NCBI GenBank assembly: GCA_040756715.1
Contig: JBFLYE010000138.1
Span: forward strand, 1 to 7,884
DNA: 7,884 bases
Source of the DNA: a bacterium
GTDB lineage: Bacteria > UBA9089 > UBA9088
Direction of reading: 5' to 3'
Within the stretch, counting starts at the first letter, position 1, and each line of letters begins with the position of its first letter. A program made the position numbers and the translations under genes. This document shows positions 6,001-7,884 of the stretch, piece by piece. Under the pieces are notes generated by a model that saw only the letters and a list, made by a program, of their open reading frames with translations, had not been told where the DNA came from and made no database searches.

Positions 6001-7884
6001 GGACAAATGGTATTTTCTCCACTGCTAAAATTGTTAACAATATTATTGCCGAAAATGGCATAACAAAAGATGATGCTTATGGAATATATTCAACTGGTAA
6101 TCCTTCAATCTTTAACAATTGCCTCTTTAGAAATGGCTTAGGTGGAAGTAATAATTATAAGGGATGTGATCCGGGAAGGAATGATATATATCTTGACCCT
6201 CAATTTATAAGTTTGTGGGACTATCATCTAAGACCAGATTCTCCCTGTATAGATGTTGGTAAGGAGAGTGATTTAGAACTTCCATTAACTGATAAAGATG
6301 GAAAGGAAAGGATAAAAAGAATAATTGATTTAGGTGCTTATGAATTTCAAGGGATACCAACAAATCCTAAGATCACACCAATGCCAAAGAGGGGTTCGGT
6401 TGGAAAGGTAATAACGATTGAAGGCTTAGGGTTTTTAGAAAACCATCAAATAACCATTGATTTTGGAATAACCTTTACGATTGCCACTACCTATTCATCC
6501 CCCAAAGGAACATTTTTCATAACATTTATCATAAATACCCAACCACCAGGAATAAATGTAATTACAGCAGGGAATAGCTTTGGAGTTGCTACAAGTCTAT
6601 TCTTTCTCTTGATTCCCTCGGTTGTTGTTTATAATCCAGAGGGAGAGATAATTGGGATATATCCTACCATCCAGGATGGAATAGATGTCTGTCCAATTGG
6701 GGGAACTGTCTCTCCTACATTGGATGCCTATATTGAGGCAATTTATATCAACAAAAGGATTGCTTTAATTGGAAAAGGGACAACTACAATTTCATCCTCA
6801 GAGCTTGGTGAGAAAAATACACTAACCTTTGAGGGAGATGGTGCAGATTTTGCCTTAATCTCTGGTTTCAATATAACGGGGGCAAGAAAGATATATTATG
6901 AGGAATTTAACTACAATGGTATTGGTATATTCTGTAAAAATGGGGCAGACCCAATTATCACAAAAAATATAATCTCAGGGAATAGCTATTATGGGATTTT
7001 TTGTAAGGATTCTTCTCCAACCATTTCTGACAATATAATCTCAAAGAATGGAAATGATCAATGTGATCTTTATTATACAGAAGGCGGTATTCGTTGTGAA
7101 AACTCATCTTCAAATATTACAAATAATATAATTGCTGGAAATAGAAGTGGTATCGTAGTGGATCCAAGTGTTTCTCCTTTTCAAGGCTTTCCTGAGAGGA
7201 TAAAAAAGCATATTTTAGAAGATTATGGTTCATATCCAAACATTACAAACAATATTATTTTGGAAAATAAGATTGGCATTGCATGTGGTTGGAATTCCTT
7301 TCCAAATATTACAAATAACACAATCTTAAGAAATCTTTACTTTGGAGGCTTCTTCAGCTTTTCTTTTGCAAATATTACAAACAATATTATTGTAGAAAAT
7401 GGGACAACTACCGATGGATATGGTATTTATCAATTTATCGACTCTAATCATCCACCGGCTATCTCTATGCTTGAACATAACTGTGTTTGGAACAATGGTC
7501 TGGATGGGAATAATGGATACTATAATTGCTTTGAACATGAAATAGTAAACAATATATCCCTTGACCCCCAATTTATTGGTGATGAAGATTATCACTTACA
7601 ATCTACCTCTTTCTGTATAGATACGGGTTTAAATGAAGCACAAGGAATTCCTGTAACTGACAAGGATGGTAATCCAAGAATACAGGATGGAAACAATGAT
7701 GGAATTGCTATTGTAGATATGGGGGCATATGAATATCCTGAGAAAAAAACTGCATTGGGCTTCCTCTTTGGCACAGTTACCGAGGATTTAAATTCCCCTG
7801 CCTTTTCCTTTGCTCTCTTCTCTGATGGCCCTCAAAGATACTTAGGGGGAGGATGTAAAGATGATACAATTGTTAATAATGGCT
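1..7884 (+). CDS. Giant modular surface/secreted protein with four parallel beta-helices and a C11 cysteine peptidase (partial at both ends)
   Basis: One frame is open across the whole window, with its first complete codon at base 3 and 2,627 codons to base 7883; no start or stop is visible. The translation is made of extracellular-type modules throughout: PD40 propeller blades, PKD, IPT/TIG-like domains, NosD-like right-handed beta-helices rich in the motif ITNNTIS, repeated C-terminal caps ending in DLGAYEF, small beta-sandwich-like domains, and a clostripain-type peptidase with both catalytic residues. No membrane segment, signal peptide or sorting signal is seen; these would sit outside the window. 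The role is inferred as a cell-surface or secreted scaffold or adhesin with proteolytic activity; the substrate is unknown. Identification of the modules is secure, but the overall function is not. Base composition and codon use look uniform along the window, so the gene seems to have grown by internal duplication rather than by recent patchwork import. Confidence 0.97.
3..344 (+). other. TolB/PD40-like beta-propeller, last blades (domain)
   Basis: Three PD40-type repeats are visible: YPSFSPRGNEIAF (residues 4-16), EPLFSPSGERIAY (residues 47-59) and RPVFSPDGNSLAF (residues 83-95). Between them are the usual strand segments such as IFLMNKDGTNIRQLT. The F-S-P-x-G-x-x-I/L-A-F/Y signature is typical of TolB C-terminal-type propellers. 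Such propellers usually have six or seven blades, so the earlier blades must lie upstream of the window. In large secreted proteins they usually mediate protein-protein or ligand contacts rather than catalysis. The last blade ends near the strand YTLDLETLELEQI. Confidence 0.88.
345..461 (+). other. Charged helical linker between propeller and PKD domains
   Basis: Residues about 115-153 are rich in Lys, Glu and Ile/Leu (for example REIKKEEIKGLRQIEEK), unlike the Asn/Thr/Ser/Gly-rich remainder of the protein. The spacing of hydrophobic residues suggests a single amphipathic helix or short coiled coil. It is followed by the short segment IFWSCGSVENKLP leading into the first PKD domain. No family is recognised; it probably acts as a spacer. 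Confidence 0.55.
462..701 (+). other. PKD-type domain 1
   Basis: Residues 154-233 contain the typical PKD stretch SSYDPDGTITTYTWEI followed by a hydrophobic strand and LTLRVIDNDKGEAET. The usual WDFGDG core is replaced by TWEIN, so this is a divergent copy. PKD domains are Ig-like beta-sandwiches used as spacers or binding modules in extracellular proteins. It runs directly into a second PKD domain. Confidence 0.85.
705..947 (+). other. PKD-type domain 2
   Basis: Residues 235-315 carry the classic PKD signatures: the WDFGD core, then NPIHSYTNVGTYTITLRVSD and a DDDGG turn. This copy is closer to the family consensus than the preceding one. It is followed without a gap by an IPT/TIG-like domain, giving a chain of small beta-sandwich spacers between the propeller and the first beta-helix. 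Confidence 0.92.
951..1190 (+). other. IPT/TIG-like domain, copy 1
   Basis: Residues 317-396 start NPEIKLNPKEGYIATIITIE, then GLGF, a strand with IDFG, and end with a TQPLGKTIITA segment. The pattern P-x-x-G-x-x-x-x-I-T-I-x-G-x-G-F is typical of Ig-like IPT/TIG folds. A second copy at 6363-6611 shares GLGF, IDFG, TIATT and TQP at matching positions and also sits directly before a beta-helix. The domain therefore seems to act as an N-terminal adaptor for a helix. The exact family name is less certain than the Ig-like fold. Confidence 0.75.
1191..1691 (+). repeat. Right-handed parallel beta-helix 1 (NosD/PbH1-like, four clear rungs)
   Basis: The entry region SVFTKEGEIIGGYLTIKGG, then DACPIGGSVLVLAGDYLENL and ISLIGKGATIQG, is the typical N-terminal side of NosD-like/pectate-lyase-like helices. 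ISGFKIT leads into four rungs of about 21-23 residues starting GIFC, GIYC, GIYC and GIYV (from base 1425). Each rung has an I-x-N-N-x-I asparagine turn except the last, which turns into NDVWNN. This is the shortest of the four helices. No catalytic residues of a polysaccharide lyase can be assigned, so a structural or glycan-binding role is as likely as enzymatic activity. Confidence 0.9.
1692..1874 (+). other. Beta-helix C-terminal cap 1 (choice-of-anchor Q-like region)
   Basis: This segment closes helix 1. The pattern is YNC, then DDPQF, SSPCIDAG, TDKDGKERI and VDLGAYEF. The same cap follows each of the four helices (here, 4884, 6165 and 7527). It matches the conserved region widely annotated at the end of bacterial beta-helix proteins as a choice-of-anchor Q domain, a name I give from memory. 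The two cysteines (bases 1692 and 1770) recur in all four copies. This copy differs by having a heptanucleotide repeat in its coding DNA between DPQF and SSPC. Confidence 0.8.
1732..1759 (+). repeat. Heptanucleotide tandem repeat, four units of TTCAGCC
   Basis: Four consecutive 7-bp units are seen: TTCAGCC, TTCAGCC, TTTAGCC, TTCAGCC, with one mismatch in the third unit, followed by TTCC. The tract lies inside the reading frame and encodes QPSAFSLQP-type residues in cap 1. Seven is not a multiple of three, so gain or loss of one unit would shift the frame. The matching place in the other three caps has no such tract. Confidence 0.9.
1893..2234 (+). other. Beta-sandwich-like domain X1 with possible calcium loop
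   Basis: Residues 631-744 start GTIAGMITYNGTKTGTLHIA and continue with ALFNNPLF, a SNLEKGSYYLLAFLDLD strand pair, an acidic loop DLDDNDNPSIKEP, the motif GIYGSLSSVYSP and a closing strand GIDLELT. The overall pattern resembles the transthyretin-like/carboxypeptidase regulatory-like sandwiches common in secreted bacterial proteins, but the exact family is not certain. The D-x-D-x-N-x-N pattern followed by Glu suggests Ca2+ binding. A close copy, X2, follows the peptidase at 3426-3770, including 22 identical bases (2121-2142 and 3657-3678). The two copies bracket the peptidase. Confidence 0.75.
2253..3416 (+). other. Clostripain-family (C11) cysteine peptidase domain, complete
   Basis: Residues 751-1138 show the C11 landmarks in order: WTFIVYLDADNSLES near the start, NIVVQMDR, LILWNHGGGW with the catalytic His867 (base 2601), VCVDDTSGD, LIGFDMCFMAMVEVAY with the catalytic Cys917 (base 2751), VGSEEFEWAGGWPYDAIL, and the late YGSYGLSIYFP strand. 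The His-Gly and Asp-x-Cys contexts are those of clan CD peptidases, which use a Cys-His dyad. The domain is full length with no break, so activity is plausible. C11 enzymes typically cleave after Arg or Lys and mature by cutting between His and Cys. Here that interval holds a basic stretch, RTPKRQIPKK (residues 872-881). The substrate is unknown; self-cleavage of the giant protein, or processing of surface or host proteins, would fit. X domains flank it on both sides. Confidence 0.95.
3426..3770 (+). other. Beta-sandwich-like domain X2 with possible calcium loop
   Basis: Residues 1142-1256 repeat the layout of X1: GTITGKISYQGTKTGILYYQ, AFNNPQF, a GTYYLASFLDLD strand, the acidic loop DLDNNGNPSIGEP, GIYGSLSFVYYP and EIDLELT. 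The similarity is visible at the DNA level, especially toward the 3' end of each copy. The acidic loop residues (1205-1216) keep the D-x-D-x-N-x-N...E pattern. It lies directly between the peptidase and beta-helix 2, so it may act as a rigid, calcium-stabilised hinge on either side of the enzyme. Confidence 0.75.
3786..4883 (+). repeat. Right-handed parallel beta-helix 2 (NosD/PbH1-like, 11 rungs)
   Basis: The entry segment has VCVYDKNNNFIGSYTAIQQG, then NNCPIGGTVSVSPGIYNEAI and ISLIGAGADICTI, matching the entries of helices 1 and 4. After ITGFTITGAN, eleven rungs begin at about base 4083; each starts GI[SYF] and carries I-x-N-N-x-I-S before a G/E/R-N turn. Most are 21-23 residues, but rung 9 is about 32 because of an aromatic-rich insertion (bases 4620-4676). 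Seven of eleven rungs have Cys right after GI[SYF]. This is the longest helix in the window. Such folds are used by polysaccharide lyases, adhesins and NosD-like proteins; no catalytic site is evident here. Confidence 0.95.
4884..5072 (+). other. Beta-helix C-terminal cap 2 (choice-of-anchor Q-like region)
   Basis: This is the second copy of the cap: YNC (Cys at base 4884), SSDPQFIG, HLQPSSPCRDKG (Cys at base 4965), TDKDGKERIVYG and IDLGAYEF. At the DNA level it shares a 20-base exact match with caps 1 and 3 (1815-1834, 5010-5029 and 6291-6310), encoding DKDGKE. A short linker, QEFQGPPIYS, leads to the next domain. Confidence 0.8.
5097..5342 (+). other. Carboxypeptidase regulatory-like (transthyretin-type) domain
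   Basis: Residues 1699-1780 have the family pattern: GRVTDISEVPIEGARIEIF, then TATTDENGKYIIFRLVDGKY and a closing strand TANFRLNP. The G-x-V-T-D...P-I-x-G-A-x-I start and the T-x-x-x-G-x-Y centre are typical of these seven-stranded sandwich modules, which act as spacers or stabilisers in secreted proteins. It links cap 2 to beta-helix 3 and takes the place held by the TIG-like domain in front of helices 1 and 4. Confidence 0.88.
5343..6164 (+). repeat. Right-handed parallel beta-helix 3 (NosD/PbH1-like, eight rungs)
   Basis: This helix has a different entry from the other three: DIVYVDDDYTGIELGTEDNP with FNTIMEGI, then GTVMVCPGTYSENI and ISLVGIG. That is the classic VDDDY-type N-terminus of NosD-like helices. 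Eight rungs follow, starting with (N)GI[CFYS] and carrying I-x-N-N-x-I-A. Some rungs are short (about 20 residues). Rungs 4-5 and 6-7 form a direct duplication. Cys follows GI[CFS] in four of eight rungs. The last rung reads GIYSTGNPSIFNNCLFRNG and passes into the cap. The function is unknown beyond the helix fold. Confidence 0.93.
5811..6068 (+). repeat. Tandem 129-bp duplication covering two beta-helix rungs
   Basis: Two adjacent units, from 5811 and from 5940, each encode two rungs. They share an exact 33-base block at 5840-5872 and 5969-6001 (offset 129 bases, 43 codons) that encodes TILNNTIAKN. The unit starts are also alike, encoding NGISC. The 129-bp period keeps the frame. The second unit is less conserved toward its 3' end, so its end point is approximate. 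Confidence 0.85.
6165..6350 (+). other. Beta-helix C-terminal cap 3 (choice-of-anchor Q-like region)
   Basis: This third cap copy reads KGC (Cys at base 6165), YLDPQFI, HLRPDSPCIDVG (Cys at base 6246), TDKDGKERIKR and IDLGAYEFQ. Its last part is almost the same as cap 2 at the DNA level, which suggests caps 2 and 3 share a recent origin. A linker, GIPT, connects it to the second TIG-like domain. Confidence 0.8.
6363..6611 (+). other. IPT/TIG-like domain, copy 2
   Basis: Residues 2121-2203 read NPKITPMPKRGSVGKVITIE, GLGF, a strand with TIDFG, then TIATTYSS, TQPPGINVITA and a hydrophobic closing strand. They align clearly with copy 1 at 951-1190. As there, a beta-helix follows directly. The closing hydrophobic segment (GVATSLFFLLIPSVVVY) is read as the last strand plus the helix entry and not as a membrane span. 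Confidence 0.75.
6612..7526 (+). repeat. Right-handed parallel beta-helix 4 (NosD/PbH1-like, about seven rungs)
   Basis: The entry is VVVYNPEGEIIGIYPTIQDG, then DVCPIGGTVS, IEAIYINKRIALIGKG and ISGFNITGA, closely matching helices 1 and 2. About seven rungs follow with I-T/S-x-N-I-I turns. They are more irregular than in helix 2. Rung 2 has a loop with DQCDLYYTEG, and rung 4 has a long charged and aromatic insertion (bases 7161-7238). The last rung ends EHNCVWNNGLDGNNGYYN, like helix 2 (CIWGNGQDGNNNYYN). Four rungs keep the Cys after GI-x. No catalytic residues are assigned. Confidence 0.92.
7527..7736 (+). other. Beta-helix C-terminal cap 4 (choice-of-anchor Q-like region)
   Basis: This fourth cap reads YNC (Cys at base 7527), SLDPQFIG, HLQSTSFCIDTG (Cys at base 7614), TDKDGNPRIQDGNNDGIAIV and DMGAYEYP. 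It is the most divergent copy: the DKDGKE block becomes DKDGNP and there is an extra NNDG-containing loop, which resembles the broader family more closely. It precedes the last, truncated domain. Confidence 0.8.
7755..7884 (+). other. Start of a further small beta domain, possibly X3 (cut by window edge)
   Basis: Residues 2585-2627 read LGFLFGTVTEDLNSPAFSFA, then LFSDGPQRYLGGG. The first strand GTVT and the ALFSD segment resemble the start of X1 (GTIAGMITY, ALFNNP). Position also favours an X-type domain, since X1 follows cap 1 in the same way. Too little is present to be sure; any Ig- or transthyretin-like sandwich would fit. The frame is still open at the last base. Confidence 0.4.

Noticed and set aside
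6582-6632. A hydrophobic run (GVATSLFFLLIPSVVVY) as a possible membrane segment
   Set aside because: It aligns with the last strand of TIG-like copy 1 and the entry of helix 1, includes a Pro in the middle, and has extracellular-type domains on both sides.
7326-7774. Two adjoining - strand open stretches (7326-7595 and 7592-7774)
   Set aside because: Both lie opposite helix 4 and cap 4 and look like shadows; neither translation shows a recognisable domain, and the short overlap of their ends is not evidence of an operon.

Overview
The window lies entirely inside one very large protein-coding gene on the + strand. The frame whose codons begin at positions divisible by 3 stays open from base 3 to base 7883 (2,627 codons). 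I found no stop codon, start site or gene end in it. Below, residue n is the codon starting at base 3n; this is window numbering only, because the true N- and C-termini lie outside. No RNA gene, intergenic space, promoter or terminator was found.

The translation reads as a secreted or surface-exposed mosaic protein. In order it contains: the end of a TolB/PD40-type beta-propeller (3-344), a charged linker, two PKD-type domains (462-947), an IPT/TIG-like domain (951-1190), beta-helix 1 (1191-1691) with its C-terminal cap (1692-1874), a beta-sandwich-like domain here called X1 (1893-2234), a complete clostripain-family (C11) cysteine peptidase domain (2253-3416), a second copy of the sandwich domain, X2 (3426-3770), beta-helix 2 with 11 rungs (3786-4883) and its cap (4884-5072), a carboxypeptidase-regulatory-like domain (5097-5342), beta-helix 3 (5343-6164) and its cap (6165-6350), a second IPT/TIG-like domain (6363-6611), beta-helix 4 (6612-7526) and its cap (7527-7736), and the start of another small domain cut by the window edge (7755-7884).

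The layout looks like a cassette, TIG - beta-helix - cap - X, used at least twice (951-2234 and 6363 to the edge). Between the two, the peptidase is bracketed by two X copies, and two more helix-cap units follow. A plausible picture is a long surface or secreted fibre or scaffold of four parallel beta-helices carrying one cysteine endopeptidase. The substrate and biological role cannot be read from the sequence.

The DNA is AT-rich (by eye roughly 35-40% GC), poor in CpG, uses AGA/AGG for most arginines and uses ATA freely. This composition and architecture fit genomes of poorly characterised, probably uncultured bacteria; an archaeal source cannot be excluded, since NosD-type helices, PKD and PD40 repeats also occur together in some methanogens. 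I cannot assign a taxon. The most notable features are the peptidase bracketed by duplicated X domains, a possible self-processing site in that peptidase, a cysteine ladder along the helices, a recent 129-bp two-rung duplication, and a heptanucleotide tandem repeat inside the reading frame.
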